Positions 9,197-17,592 of a DNA stretch of 64,000 bases are shown here, one piece after another (positions within the stretch are counted from its first letter, which is position 1; each line of letters starts with the position of its first letter). A program made the position numbers and the translations under genes. The notes beneath the pieces were generated by a model. It made no database searches. It saw only the letters and a program-made list of their open reading frames with translations, and was not told the origin of the DNA. Origin of the DNA: Streptomyces xylophagus (GTDB lineage Bacteria; Actinomycetota; Actinomycetes; Streptomycetales; Streptomycetaceae); contig NZ_JNWO01000014.1 in NCBI RefSeq assembly GCF_000716435.1, positions 62,001-126,000 of the forward strand. Direction: 5' to 3'.

Positions 9197-10423
9197 GTGG
9201 ACATCAGCTATCCCGCGGAGACCGAGACGTTCCGCACCGAGGTCAAAGGGTTCCTCGCCGAGACACTGCCGCCGGCCTGGAAGGGCATCGGCGCGCTCGA
9301 CGAGGAAGCCGCCTGGGCCTTCGCCCGGGACTGGCGGCGCCTGCTCGCCGAGCACTGCTACCTCTCCCTCACCTGGCCCGAGCAGTACGGCGGCCGGGGC
9401 CTGTCCAAGCTCCACCAGGTGGTCCTGATGGAGGAACTGGCCCTGACCGGTGTGCCGTTCGGGCTGCCGCAGGACACCTTCGGCGTCAAGATGCTGGCGA
9501 ACACGCTGCTGCGCTGGGGCACGGACGAGCAGCGAAGCTACTTCCTGCCCCGCATCCTCAGCGGCGAAGACACCTGGTGCCAGGGGTACTCGGAGCCCGA
9601 CGCGGGCTCGGACCTGGCGTCGTTGACGACACGTGCGGTCCGTGACGGCGACGAGTGGGTGATCGACGGCCAGAAGGTGTGGACGTCCGGCGCCCACCAC
9701 AGCGACTGGATCTTCGTCCTGGCCCGCACGGATCGCGACGCCTCCAAGCACCGCGGCATCTCCTTCCTCCTCGTCCCGCTGGACCAACCCGGCGTCGAGG
9801 TAAGGCCGTTCCGCATGATGAGCGGCCAACTCCACTTCAACGAGGTCTTCTTCAACGGCGCCCGCACCCGCGCCGACCTCGTCGTGGGTGGCGTCGACAA
9901 CGGCTGGACGGTCGCGCAGAGCCTGTTGGGCGTGGAGCGCGGGGAGGAGGCGGCGACCAACCCGATCCTGTTCCGGGCCGAAGTGGAACGCCTGGTGGAA
10001 CTGGCCCGCCTGTACCGGAAGGACCAGGACCCGGTCATCCGGCAGCGGATCGCCTGGTGCTGGTCCAAGGTCGAGATCATGCGCTACCTCGGCTACCGGA
10101 TTCTCACCGGCTGGCTCAAGGGCGCGGAGCCGGGGCCCGAGTCGTCGATCGCCAAGCTGTACTGGAGCGAGTACCACACGAAGGTCACCGATCTCGCGAT
10201 GGACATCATGGGCCTGCACGGCCAAGTGCCGGTCGGCCGCCCACCGTTGCGCACGTACCGCACCGACGACCCCGGCGCCGCGAACTCCTCGGCGTCCTGG
10301 TCGACGACGTACCTGATCGCCCGCTCCGGGACGATCTACGCGGGCACCTCGCAGGTACAGCGGAACATCCTCGCGGAGAAGGTGCTGGGGTTGCCGCGGG
10401 AGCCGAGGGCGACGGCTGGTTGA
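9197..10423 (+). CDS. Acyl-CoA dehydrogenase
   Basis: A 408-residue FAD-dependent acyl-CoA dehydrogenase. It has WPEQYGGRG early, the flavin/substrate segment YSEPDAGSDLAS, the middle-domain GQKVWTSGAHHSDW, and C-terminal YAGTSQVQRN. GTG at 9197 is preferred to the upstream ATG at 9134, because GAGGAGAG precedes it at 9182-9189 and the ATG lies inside the operator. The position that holds Glu in medium-chain enzymes (Y-E-G-T) is Ala here, so the catalytic base must lie elsewhere, as in other branches. Monocistronic, divergent from the SDR-thiolase operon and followed by a tandem-repeat region. Confidence 0.92.
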   Translation: MDISYPAETETFRTEVKGFLAETLPPAWKGIGALDEEAAWAFARDWRRLLAEHCYLSLTWPEQYGGRGLSKLHQVVLMEELALTGVPFGLPQDTFGVKMLANTLLRWGTDEQRSYFLPRILSGEDTWCQGYSEPDAGSDLASLTTRAVRDGDEWVIDGQKVWTSGAHHSDWIFVLARTDRDASKHRGISFLLVPLDQPGVEVRPFRMMSGQLHFNEVFFNGARTRADLVVGGVDNGWTVAQSLLGVERGEEAATNPILFRAEVERLVELARLYRKDQDPVIRQRIAWCWSKVEIMRYLGYRILTGWLKGAEPGPESSIAKLYWSEYHTKVTDLAMDIMGLHGQVPVGRPPLRTYRTDDPGAANSSASWSTTYLIARSGTIYAGTSQVQRNILAEKVLGLPREPRATAG

Positions 10424-10450
10424 GGCGGGGGCGGTGGCTGCTGGTTGTGG

Positions 10451-10720
10451 CAGGTTCGGCGGCGACCGATCCAAGGCTGGTTCAGCGACGGCTAGTTACG
10501 GCAAGTTCGGCGGCGGCCGACTAAAGCCGGCTCCAGGACGGCTGGCTGCGGCAGGCTCAGCGGCGGCCGGTCAAGGGCGGTTCAGCGAGGGCTGATTGCG
10601 AACAGGTTCGGCGGCAGCCAGTCAAGGCCGGTTCAGCGACGGCCGGTTACGACAAGTTCGGCGGCAGCCGGCCGAGGCCGATTCAGGGAGGGCTGGTATC
10701 GACAAGTCCGGCGGCGTCTC
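10451..10720. repeat. Tandem 50/51-bp minisatellite in a convergent intergenic gap
   Basis: Five full imperfect units starting at 10451, 10502, 10552, 10603 and 10653, plus a partial sixth at 10703. Units begin ca(a/g)g(t/c)tc(g/a)gcggc and continue with a shared ggttcag-gacggctggtt-like core. Unit lengths of 50 or 51 are not multiples of three and no frame is coding-like, so this is noncoding. It fills most of the 448-base gap 10424-10871 between converging genes; nothing else was recognised there. Confidence 0.85.
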
Positions 10721-10871
10721 AGGTCGCGGTCGGCCAGCGGCTGCCGCCGTGCCGGTCGGGTCCAAGTAGGCCCGCCCGGGGCCGATTCCGCGTCCGCGCG
10801 GTCGGCCTCGACCACCCCGCCCCGACCACCCCGGCCTCGCCTTCACGCAGCCGCCGCGCAGCCTCGCGGGC

Positions 10872-11447
10872 TCACTCGCGTGTCTCGAACGTCCCGAGTT
10901 CAGGTACTGGACGCGGCCCGGTCCCCGGGCGCCAGCCCGCCTCCAGCTTGCGCAGACCCACGCCGTCCGGCGCCCAAATGTGGCAGCTGTTCAACACCCC
11001 GGCCGTGGCGCGCGGGCCGTTCGCGGGCTCGCCCGCGTCACGGCGGCGCGCGTTGGCGGACATGGCCGCCTGCACCACGGCGGGGCCGAGCACCCGGGCC
11101 AGTTCGTAGAGGTGGGAGCAGCCCAGGACGCCGCGGAACCGCTCCTGGATCGCCCGGTTGTATCCGGCGGTGACGCCGAGGCCGACCAGGCTGTCGAAGA
11201 CCGGGGTGATGAGTGGGCACTCGGCGTGCGGGAACGTCCGCATGTCCGCGTCGGCGGCCACGATGGTCATGTCCGTGAGGCGGACCCGCACCGTCAGCAC
11301 CATCCGATGGATGTCGGCGGCTTCCGGCTCGGCCCACGGCCGCTCGTCCCGCAGTTCCGCCTCGACCGAGATCTCCTCGCCGCCGGGCTCCTGGTGGGCG
11401 GTGACGGTGATGGTCCGGCGATGCAGCGGGAGTTCGACGCGGCTCAC
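10872..11447 (-). CDS. DUF2889 family protein
   Basis: A 191-residue soluble protein resembling the DUF2889 family, whose members often lie among acyl-CoA and aromatic catabolic genes; biochemical role unknown. Visible segments include an N-terminal ELPLHRRTITVTAH strand, a conserved DIHRM, and a central FRGVLGCSHLYEL segment with Cys and His. The GTG start at 11447 overlaps the stop of the crotonase gene by 4 bases (GTGA), so it is translationally coupled to it. No signal peptide or membrane segment is seen. Assignment rests on remembered family features. Confidence 0.65.
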   Translation of the reverse strand: MSRVELPLHRRTITVTAHQEPGGEEISVEAELRDERPWAEPEAADIHRMVLTVRVRLTDMTIVAADADMRTFPHAECPLITPVFDSLVGLGVTAGYNRAIQERFRGVLGCSHLYELARVLGPAVVQAAMSANARRRDAGEPANGPRATAGVLNSCHIWAPDGVGLRKLEAGWRPGTGPRPVPELGTFETRE

Positions 11448-12271
11448 GACGAGGCCTCCGCCGGCTCCGGCGCGTTCTCGCCCAGCCCGGCGAACTCCGG
11501 CGGCCGGCGCTCGATGAAGCTGCGCACGCCCTCGCGGTAGTCCGGCGCGCGCTTCGCCGTGGCCAGCAGCGCGGCAGCGGTGTCGCGGCTCTCGGTGAAG
11601 CTTCTCGCCTGGTCGTCGGCGAGCTGCCGCTTGATGAGGGACATCGCGTACGGGCTGGCCGAGCGGGCCAGTTCCGTGGCGTAGGCGAGCGCCGTCGGGA
11701 GCAGTTCCTCCGGCTCGACGAGACGGTTGACCAGGCCCATCGCCTCCGCCTCCGTGCCAGTGACGCGGCGCGAGGACAGCAGCAGGTCGCTCGCGTTCCC
11801 GTAGCCGACGAGCCGGGGCAGGAGCCATGAGACGCCGTCCTCGGCCACCAGGCCGCGCGCGCTGAACGCGGCGGCGAACTTGGCGCCAGGCACCGCGAAT
11901 CGCACATCGCACATGAGCGCCTGGTTGAAGCCGATGCCGGCGCACGCGCCGTTGACGGCGGCCACCAGGGGCTTGGGGAACGACATGGGCCGGGTGCGTG
12001 GCGGCAGCCGGTCGGTCGGCCACGGGCGCGCGCCGGAGGACGCGCCGTCCAGCACGCTCATGTCCATGCCGGGACAGAAACTGCGTCCCGCGCCGGTGAG
12101 CACGACGGCCCGTACCGCCGGATCCGCCTCGGCGCGGTCGAACAGCTCGTTGTAGAGCAGTTCCATCTCCAGCGTCCAGGCGTTGTGCCGCTCGGGCCGG
12201 TTCAGGGTGAGCAGCATGACTCCGTCGCCGGTCAGCTCGCTGAGGATCACCGGGGTCGCATGCTCGTTCAT
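11444..12271 (-). CDS. Enoyl-CoA hydratase/isomerase family protein (crotonase fold)
   Basis: A 275-residue crotonase. The LNRPERHNAW segment, the oxyanion-hole loop GAGRSFCPGMD, and NGACAGIGFNQALMCDVRF are characteristic; GLVAEDGVSW marks the second active-site region. It probably hydrates or isomerises an unsaturated acyl-CoA. The start at 12271 (MNEHATP) is chosen over 12319 because the longer form would run into the palindromic operator at 12308-12322. First gene of a two-gene unit with the DUF2889 gene, divergent from the GntR regulator at 12443. Confidence 0.9.
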   Translation of the reverse strand: MNEHATPVILSELTGDGVMLLTLNRPERHNAWTLEMELLYNELFDRAEADPAVRAVVLTGAGRSFCPGMDMSVLDGASSGARPWPTDRLPPRTRPMSFPKPLVAAVNGACAGIGFNQALMCDVRFAVPGAKFAAAFSARGLVAEDGVSWLLPRLVGYGNASDLLLSSRRVTGTEAEAMGLVNRLVEPEELLPTALAYATELARSASPYAMSLIKRQLADDQARSFTESRDTAAALLATAKRAPDYREGVRSFIERRPPEFAGLGENAPEPAEASS

Positions 12272-12302
12272 CGAGGTCACTCCCAGAGCCCGCGTTGGCT
12301 TT

Positions 12303-12326
12303 ATAGCTAGATGAATCATCTATATA
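12303..12326. promoter_or_regulatory. Perfect palindrome TAGATGA-a-TCATCTA, candidate operator (site c)
   Basis: A 15-bp perfect palindrome at 12308-12322 within the AT-rich stretch atagctagatgaatcatcta. It lies between the crotonase gene and the divergent FadR-type GntR gene. The segment TAGCTAGATGAAT is repeated exactly on the other strand at site n (59667-59679). A natural candidate for binding by the adjacent dimeric regulator. Confidence 0.65.
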
Positions 12327-12383
12327 CCCAACCACGGTCCGGGCACCAGATTCAGGCCCCGCCGAGGGAAGATCACACAGACC

Positions 12384-12412
12384 TTGACCTGGTACCCTCG
12401 ATGCACTAAGAC
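12384..12412 (+). promoter_or_regulatory. Putative promoter of the GntR regulator gene
   Basis: TTGACC at 12384-12389 and TAAGAC at 12407-12412 are separated by 17 bases, a plausible -35/-10 pair. Downstream of it, attcattttgctatat at 12414-12429 is AT-rich and resembles the other promoter elements, so autoregulation is possible. Confidence 0.45.
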
Positions 12413-12442
12413 GATTCATTTTGCTATATGGAGGAGCCCGCC

Positions 12443-13243
12443 GTGGCCGAGGCAGCCCGCGCAGAAACGCCGATCGTGCCCGTCCCCGCGCGTGGCCGCG
12501 TCGGACGTCAGGTGCGTGTCCCGAAGACCGCCGAGCTGGTGGCCGCGGAGCTGCGCCGCCAGATCGTACGGGGCGAGCTGAAGCCGGGCGACGCCCTGCC
12601 GCCGGAGTCGGGACTGATGGAGCAGTTCGGCATCTCCCGACCGACGCTGCGCGAGGCGTTCCGCGTCCTGGAGTCGGAGTCGCTGATCACGGTACGCCGC
12701 GGCGCGCACGGCGGCGCCCGGGTGAGCGCGCCGGACTCCGATGTCGCGGCCCGCTTCGCCGGCCTGATCCTCGAATACCGCGGCGCCACCCTGGGCGACG
12801 TCTACCGCGCCGCGGCCGTCATCGAGCCGCCGTGCGTGCGCCAACTGGCCGCCAAGCACACGGCGGACGACATCAAGCGACTGCGTGACGCGGTGGCGGC
12901 CGAGAAGGCCGTACTGGACGACCCGCTGAGCCTGGTCGAGGCCCAGGACACCTTCCACGCCCTGCTTGTCGAGCTGACCGGCAACCAGACGCTGATCCTC
13001 CTGTGCGGCATGCTGCGCAACATCATCGACCGGGCCAACGCCTCGTACACCGCGGCCGCCACCGACGCCGCGACCCAGAAGGCGCAGGCCCTGAAGGGGC
13101 ACCGGGCCCATGTGCGGCTGGTCGGCCTGATCGAGTCGAGCAAGGCGGACGAGGCAGAGAAGCTGTGGCAGCGCCACATCAGCGGCGCCGACGACGTCGT
13201 GAACGGGGCCGGCCCCAAGACGGTGCTCGAACTCCTCGACTGA
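12443..13243 (+). CDS. FadR-subfamily GntR transcriptional regulator
   Basis: A 266-residue regulator. Residues about 20-95 form a winged helix-turn-helix (LRRQIVRGELKPGDALPPE, then SRPTLREAFRVLESE, then the wing RRGAHGGARV). The rest is an all-helical FCD effector domain with an Asp/His-rich metal or ligand pocket (DTFHALLVELTGN). GTG at 12443 is chosen because GGAGGAG at 12430-12436 is ideally spaced for it; ATG at 12428 would overlap that site. FCD domains usually sense carboxylates or acyl-CoA. Divergent from the crotonase operon with a palindromic operator between them, so it is a candidate master regulator. A second FadR-type gene lies at 32277. Confidence 0.9.
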   Translation: MAEAARAETPIVPVPARGRVGRQVRVPKTAELVAAELRRQIVRGELKPGDALPPESGLMEQFGISRPTLREAFRVLESESLITVRRGAHGGARVSAPDSDVAARFAGLILEYRGATLGDVYRAAAVIEPPCVRQLAAKHTADDIKRLRDAVAAEKAVLDDPLSLVEAQDTFHALLVELTGNQTLILLCGMLRNIIDRANASYTAAATDAATQKAQALKGHRAHVRLVGLIESSKADEAEKLWQRHISGADDVVNGAGPKTVLELLD

Positions 13244-13309
13244 CCGGGCAGACCCTCTTCGACCGACCGCGCGGATCAAGGATCACCGAGCCGTTCCCAC
13301 CCTCACCCC

Positions 13310-13356
13310 TTGCATCTCCGAAACAGTTAGATAATTATAGGAGGCGTACTGAATAG
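13310..13356 (+). promoter_or_regulatory. Promoter and shared element upstream of amidohydrolase (site e)
   Basis: Contains CAGTTAGATAATTATAG at 13324-13340 and ACTGAATA at 13348-13355. Both blocks and their 7-base spacing recur at 24471-24502. TTGCAT at 13310-13315 and TAATTA at 13332-13337 (16-base gap) could be the core promoter. Confidence 0.55.
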
Positions 13357-13380
13357 ACCTGGGGTCCGGAGGCGACGGCC

Positions 13381-14562
13381 ATGGCCGAACAGCGCAAGCG
13401 AATCTTCGACTGCGACCAGCACATGTACGAGGAACGGGACTCCTTCACCCGCTACCTCCCGAAGGAGTTCCTCGGCCAGGCGGTGGCCCCGGTGACGCTC
13501 CCGGACGGCCGCGAGGTCATCCTCGCCGGGGACCGGATCGTGGTCTGTCTGGAGCCGGAGTTCGGGCAGGTCTACCGGCCCGGCTCGCTCAAGGAGATGC
13601 TCAAGGCGATGGCCTCGGGCAACCCCGACGAGACGTACCAGTTCGAGCCGATGCACGAGTCGTACCAGAACCGCGAGGCCCGGCTGCGCGTCATGGACGA
13701 GCAGGGCCTGGACCAGACGATCATCTACCCGGGCGGCTGGGCACTGGTCGCCGAGGAGTACGTGCAGGGCGTCGAGCCGCTCTACGCCAACTACCACTCG
13801 TTCAACCGCTACATGAACGAGGTGTGGGGCTTCAACCACCAGGACCGCATCTACTCCCCCGCGCTGCTGTCGCTGCGCGACCTGGACCACGCGGTCAAGG
13901 AACTGGAGTACGTCCTGGACAAGGGCGCCCGGTTCATTATGCTGCCGACCGGTCCGCAGTACGGCCGCTCACCGGGCGACCCGTACTTCGACCCGTTCTG
14001 GAAACTGGTCAACGAGGCCAAGGCCAGCGTCTGTTACCACATCAGCGAGTTCTACTACAACTCGCACGTCGCCCCGGCCTGGGGCCACGACGCGAGCCCG
14101 ATCCACTTCCGGATGTCGGCCTGGCAGTGGATGAACACCTACGGCCAGCGCCCCATCGAGGAGACGCTCTCCGCGCTGATCTTCGACAACCTCTTCGAGC
14201 GCTTCCCCGACATCAACGTCCTGGTCTCCGAGTTCGGCGCCGAATGGGTGCCCCACTTCGTCCGGCACATGGACAAGAGCCGTGGCATGGGCCGCAACGG
14301 CCCCTGGATCGGCGGCCAGTTGGCGGAGCGGCCCAGCCAGGTGTTCCGCAAGCACATCCGCGTGGTGCCCTACCCGGAGGACGACATCCCGAGCCTGGTC
14401 AAGCGGCTCGGCTACCACGAGTCGATCGTGATGGGCTCGGACTTCCCGCACGCGGAGGGCATCGCCAACCCGGCCGACTACCGCAAGCTCCTCGCCGAGC
14501 TCGACGAGTCGGTCCAGGACGACATCATGTACAACAACGCCCAGCAGCTGATCAGCCGCTGA
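13381..14562 (+). CDS. Amidohydrolase family protein (ACMSD-like metal-dependent hydrolase/decarboxylase)
   Basis: A 393-residue TIM-barrel protein of the amidohydrolase_2 family. Metal ligands are visible as D12 and H14 in FDCDQHMYE, a barrel His in CYHISEF, and the late Asp in MGSDFPHAEG. Family members hydrolyse or decarboxylate cyclic and carboxylated substrates, so it may open or trim a ring in this pathway; this is inference. A GGAGG site lies 8-12 bases before the ATG. Single gene with its own promoter element, ending at a strong hairpin shared with the convergent gene. A paralogue is at 53398. Confidence 0.88.
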   Translation: MAEQRKRIFDCDQHMYEERDSFTRYLPKEFLGQAVAPVTLPDGREVILAGDRIVVCLEPEFGQVYRPGSLKEMLKAMASGNPDETYQFEPMHESYQNREARLRVMDEQGLDQTIIYPGGWALVAEEYVQGVEPLYANYHSFNRYMNEVWGFNHQDRIYSPALLSLRDLDHAVKELEYVLDKGARFIMLPTGPQYGRSPGDPYFDPFWKLVNEAKASVCYHISEFYYNSHVAPAWGHDASPIHFRMSAWQWMNTYGQRPIEETLSALIFDNLFERFPDINVLVSEFGAEWVPHFVRHMDKSRGMGRNGPWIGGQLAERPSQVFRKHIRVVPYPEDDIPSLVKRLGYHESIVMGSDFPHAEGIANPADYRKLLAELDESVQDDIMYNNAQQLISR

Positions 14563-14579
14563 GCCTCGAACGCGCCCCG

Positions 14580-14621
14580 CCTGGCGGCGGACCGGGTCAT
14601 CGGACCAGGTCCGCCGCCAGG
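14580..14621. terminator. Bidirectional intrinsic terminator hairpin
   Basis: Perfect 14-bp stem CCTGGCGGCGGACC / GGTCCGCCGCCAGG with a 14-base loop, between convergent genes. The right arm lies within the last codons of the minus-strand serine-hydrolase-like gene. Confidence 0.75.
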
Positions 14622-15721
14622 TTCGCGATGTTGGTGAGCAGTGCCGTGCCGCGCCGGGAGTGGTCGTAGCCGGAGAGCGGATAACCGTTGCTCAGACAGG
14701 CGAAGGACAGCCCGGACTCCGGGTCGATGAAGCCGAGTTGGTAGGCGGCGCCCGCGCTACCGAAGAGCGACGGCGAGCCCGTGGACGGGAGTTGGCTGCC
14801 GGCGTCCGGACCGGCCACCGTCACGAACAGGCCCATGCTGGTACGTCGACTGCCGCCGCCCCCGTAGATCTGCTCCCCGTACGGGAGTTGGGTCAGCCGG
14901 ATCCGGGTGCCCTCCGCCACCCCCTCCGGCTTCCACAGGCCCGAGTGCTCCAACGCCTGGAAGTACAGGGCGACATCGGCGGCGGTGGCGACCAGGGCAT
15001 GGCTGGGCTCGCCAGCCGCCAGGACGCGGGGGTCGGCGAGGTACCACGGCCCCCAGGGGTCGGGTTCCTGGGTGTCGTCGGTGCGGTCGGTGGCGGTCAT
15101 CGGGGCGACGGTGCCGGGCTGTTGGTCGACCGGTACACCGAGTTCGATCGAGGTGAGGCCCAGCGGCCGGGCGATCCGCTCCTGGAGGTAGTCGGCGAAG
15201 GGCAGCCCCGTGCGCCGCTCGACGATCTCGGCGATCAGCCATGCGGCGGCGGTGAGATGGAACTGGAAGCGGGTCCCCGGCGGGGTGTCGAGCCGCCAGC
15301 GCCCGAAGGCGGCCAGCCGTTGCTCGCGGTCCAGCATCTTCGGGTACCCGAGCGGGGCGAAGGGGAAGCCGGCGGTGTGCGTGAGCACCTGCTCGACCGT
15401 CACTGTCTCCTTCCCGTTCGGCGCGAACTCCGGGATGATCGCGGCGACTTGCTCGTCCAGGTGCAGAAGTCCCTCGCCGAGCAGCTTCCACACGACTCCG
15501 GCGACGATCGACCGCCCGACGGACTGCAGGACGTATCGGGTGTGCGGGCCGGCGTTCCCCCAGGTCTCGAACGCCACCAGGCGACCGCCCCGCGCGACGG
15601 CGACCTGCGCCGACGGCAGCGGTCCCTGCTCGACCTCCAGGCGGATCCGGCGCAGTAGGACGTCCAGCCGGTGCGGGTCCACCCCCACGCTCTCCGGGTC
15701 GACGACGGAGTGGTCAGTCAT
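14597..15721 (-). CDS. Serine hydrolase-like protein of the class C beta-lactamase fold, degenerate active site
   Basis: A 374-residue protein following the EstB/class C beta-lactamase fold (VEQVLTHTAGFPF, PPGTRFQF, PLGLTSIELGV). The nucleophile motif SxxK appears as S67-V-G-R70, so the general-base Lys is Arg. The YxN motif position reads F154-H-L. Ser67 remains, but normal catalysis looks doubtful; it may use His155, act weakly as an esterase, or be a non-catalytic binder. ATG at 15721 overlaps the upstream acyl-CoA ligase stop by 8 bases, placing it last in the six-gene operon starting at 19478. No signal peptide, so cytoplasmic. Confidence 0.8.
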   Translation of the reverse strand: MTDHSVVDPESVGVDPHRLDVLLRRIRLEVEQGPLPSAQVAVARGGRLVAFETWGNAGPHTRYVLQSVGRSIVAGVVWKLLGEGLLHLDEQVAAIIPEFAPNGKETVTVEQVLTHTAGFPFAPLGYPKMLDREQRLAAFGRWRLDTPPGTRFQFHLTAAAWLIAEIVERRTGLPFADYLQERIARPLGLTSIELGVPVDQQPGTVAPMTATDRTDDTQEPDPWGPWYLADPRVLAAGEPSHALVATAADVALYFQALEHSGLWKPEGVAEGTRIRLTQLPYGEQIYGGGGSRRTSMGLFVTVAGPDAGSQLPSTGSPSLFGSAGAAYQLGFIDPESGLSFACLSNGYPLSGYDHSRRGTALLTNIANLAADLVR

Positions 15722-17165
15722 GGGCTTCTCCTTGGCCGGGTTCGCGCAGTCGCTGCCGTACGACCTTGCCGTTGGCGTTGCGCGGCAGGTGGTCCACGAA
15801 CCACCAGCGGACGGGGACCTTGAATCCGGACAGCCGGGTGCGGGCGTGCGCCCTGAGCGAGGCGGGTTCGGGCGGGGCGTCGGGGTCGGCCGGCACGACG
15901 AAGGCGACGACGGTCTGGCCGAGCCGTTCGTCGGGGGCGCCCGTGACGGCCACGTCCGCGACACCGGGGTGCGCGGCCAGGACGGTCTCGACCTCCAACG
16001 GGTGGACGTTCTCGCCGCCCCGGATGATCATGTCGGTGCCGCGGCCGTACAGGTAGAGGTAGCCGTCCGGCGCCACGCGGCCCAAGTCGCCGCTGTGCAG
16101 CCAGCCTTCGGCGTCGATTCGGAAGAAGTGGTCGGCGCGGGCGTGGATCTCACCGACGCCGTCCGGCCCGGTGTCCCGCACCCGCAGCTCGACGCCGGGG
16201 GCGGGCCGTCCCACGGACCGCAGCAGTTCGGTGCGGCCGGCGACAGCCTCCCTGTGGTCCTCGGGGGTGAGCACGCTGATGGGCGAACCCTCGGTCTGCC
16301 CGAACATGTTGAGCATGCGGACGCCGGGCATCGCCTCGTACGTCCGCCGCAGGGTGCCGGGGCGGACCGGCGCGCCACCGTACTGCAGGACCCGCAGCGT
16401 CTCGTGGTGCGCCTGGCCTGCCGTCAGCAGGGTCTCCAGCATCGCCGGGACCATGCTGGTGTGAGTGACGCCGAGCTCGCGCAGCAGGGCCCAGCCCTCG
16501 ACGGTGAAGCGGGGCAGGCCGGTGATCAGCGCGCCCGCTGCCAGGGCGACGGCGATGTTGCCGAGGCCGGCGATGTGGTGGAAGGGGGCGCTGCCCCCGT
16601 AGAAACTGTCCGGATCGAGCGCGCAGAGGCGGCCGTTGACGCGGGCGCGGGCGGCCAGGCGGCGTTGGGTCATGCGGACGGGTTTGGGGAGGCCTGTCGT
16701 GCCGGAGGTGTGCAGGACGACGGCGAGGTCGTCCTGCTCGGCGGTCAACGGTCTTGTGCTCGGGCCGAGTTCGGGGACGACGACGGCGCGGCGGCCGGAC
16801 AGCCGGGCGACCTGATCGCCGAGTTCGGCGAACTCGGGCTGTGCGAGGAGGAGTTGGGCTCCGGAGGCCTCGACGACGGCCGCAATCTCGTACGGCGTCA
16901 TGCGGACGCCGAGCGGGGCGAGCGGGTGGCCGGACCCGGCGCCGCCGATGACGAGCGCGAGGGCGTCGGCGGAGGTGGCGGCCAGGGCGGGTACCGGGGC
17001 GCCGGGGTCGAGGCCGAGGGTGTCCAGCCAGTCCGCGGCGCCCGCCGCCCGGTCGAGGAGTTCGCGTCCGGTCCAGGTGAGGTCCCCGAACCGGACGGCG
17101 GGACGGGAGTGGTCGTAGGCGGCGGTCACCGTCGCCGTCCAGGTGAACTCCGCCTCGGCGCCCAC
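15714..17165 (-). CDS. AMP-forming acyl-CoA synthetase (class I adenylate-forming)
   Basis: A 483-residue ligase of the ANL superfamily. The P-loop TSGTTGLPKP is at residues about 153-162, MFGQTEGSP is the A5 region, LHSGDLGR and YGRGTDMIIRGGENVHP are the hinge and C-terminal motifs, and the catalytic Lys is in NANGKV. All core motifs are intact, so it should activate a carboxylic acid to its CoA thioester through an acyl-adenylate. GTG start lies 5 bases after the MaoC gene stop. It probably supplies the substrate for the hydratases it is co-transcribed with. Confidence 0.92.
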   Translation of the reverse strand: MGAEAEFTWTATVTAAYDHSRPAVRFGDLTWTGRELLDRAAGAADWLDTLGLDPGAPVPALAATSADALALVIGGAGSGHPLAPLGVRMTPYEIAAVVEASGAQLLLAQPEFAELGDQVARLSGRRAVVVPELGPSTRPLTAEQDDLAVVLHTSGTTGLPKPVRMTQRRLAARARVNGRLCALDPDSFYGGSAPFHHIAGLGNIAVALAAGALITGLPRFTVEGWALLRELGVTHTSMVPAMLETLLTAGQAHHETLRVLQYGGAPVRPGTLRRTYEAMPGVRMLNMFGQTEGSPISVLTPEDHREAVAGRTELLRSVGRPAPGVELRVRDTGPDGVGEIHARADHFFRIDAEGWLHSGDLGRVAPDGYLYLYGRGTDMIIRGGENVHPLEVETVLAAHPGVADVAVTGAPDERLGQTVVAFVVPADPDAPPEPASLRAHARTRLSGFKVPVRWWFVDHLPRNANGKVVRQRLREPGQGEAHD

Positions 17166-17169
17166 CGGT

Positions 17170-17592
17170 TCAGGACTCCAGCAGGGCCGAAGCGGTGCCG
17201 GTGACCACCTCGGCGCCGTCCTGGGTGACGGTTCGCAGCGAGAAGTGGGCGACCGGGCCGTCCGGCGAGTCCTCGACCGACTCGACGGTCGCCGTGGCGG
17301 TCAGGGTGTCGCCGGGCCACACCTGAGCCTTGAAGCGCACCCCGAAGGTCAGCAGCGCTTCGACGCCGACCCAGTCGGTCAGGACACGGCCCGTCATGCC
17401 CATTGTGAGCATGCCGTGGGCGAAGACACCGGGGTAGCCCGCGACCTCGGTGGCGAACTTCTCGTCGGTGTGCAGCGGGTTGAAGTCGCCGGACGCGCCC
17501 GCGTATTGGACGATTCGGGTGCGCTTGAGGTCGTCGACCAGGACGCTCTCGCGGGTCTCGCCGACCTTGACGTCGTCGGCACTCAGGCTCAT
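17170..17592 (-). CDS. MaoC-like hotdog dehydratase (catalytic subunit)
   Basis: A 140-residue single-hotdog protein. The R-specific hydratase motif is intact: GASGDFNPLHTDEKFA gives Asp36 and His41, and GVFAHGMLTMGMTGRVL follows. It should add water to a trans-2-enoyl-CoA. Start overlaps the preceding hotdog gene by 4 bases (ATGA). That companion lacks this motif, so the two probably form a heteromeric hydratase like the ChsH1/ChsH2 arrangement known in steroid side-chain breakdown. Confidence 0.9.
   Translation of the reverse strand: MSLSADDVKVGETRESVLVDDLKRTRIVQYAGASGDFNPLHTDEKFATEVAGYPGVFAHGMLTMGMTGRVLTDWVGVEALLTFGVRFKAQVWPGDTLTATATVESVEDSPDGPVAHFSLRTVTQDGAEVVTGTASALLES

Noticed and set aside
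10451..10720. CRISPR array
   Set aside because: The repeats are contiguous and degenerate along their whole length, without unique spacers or cas genes.
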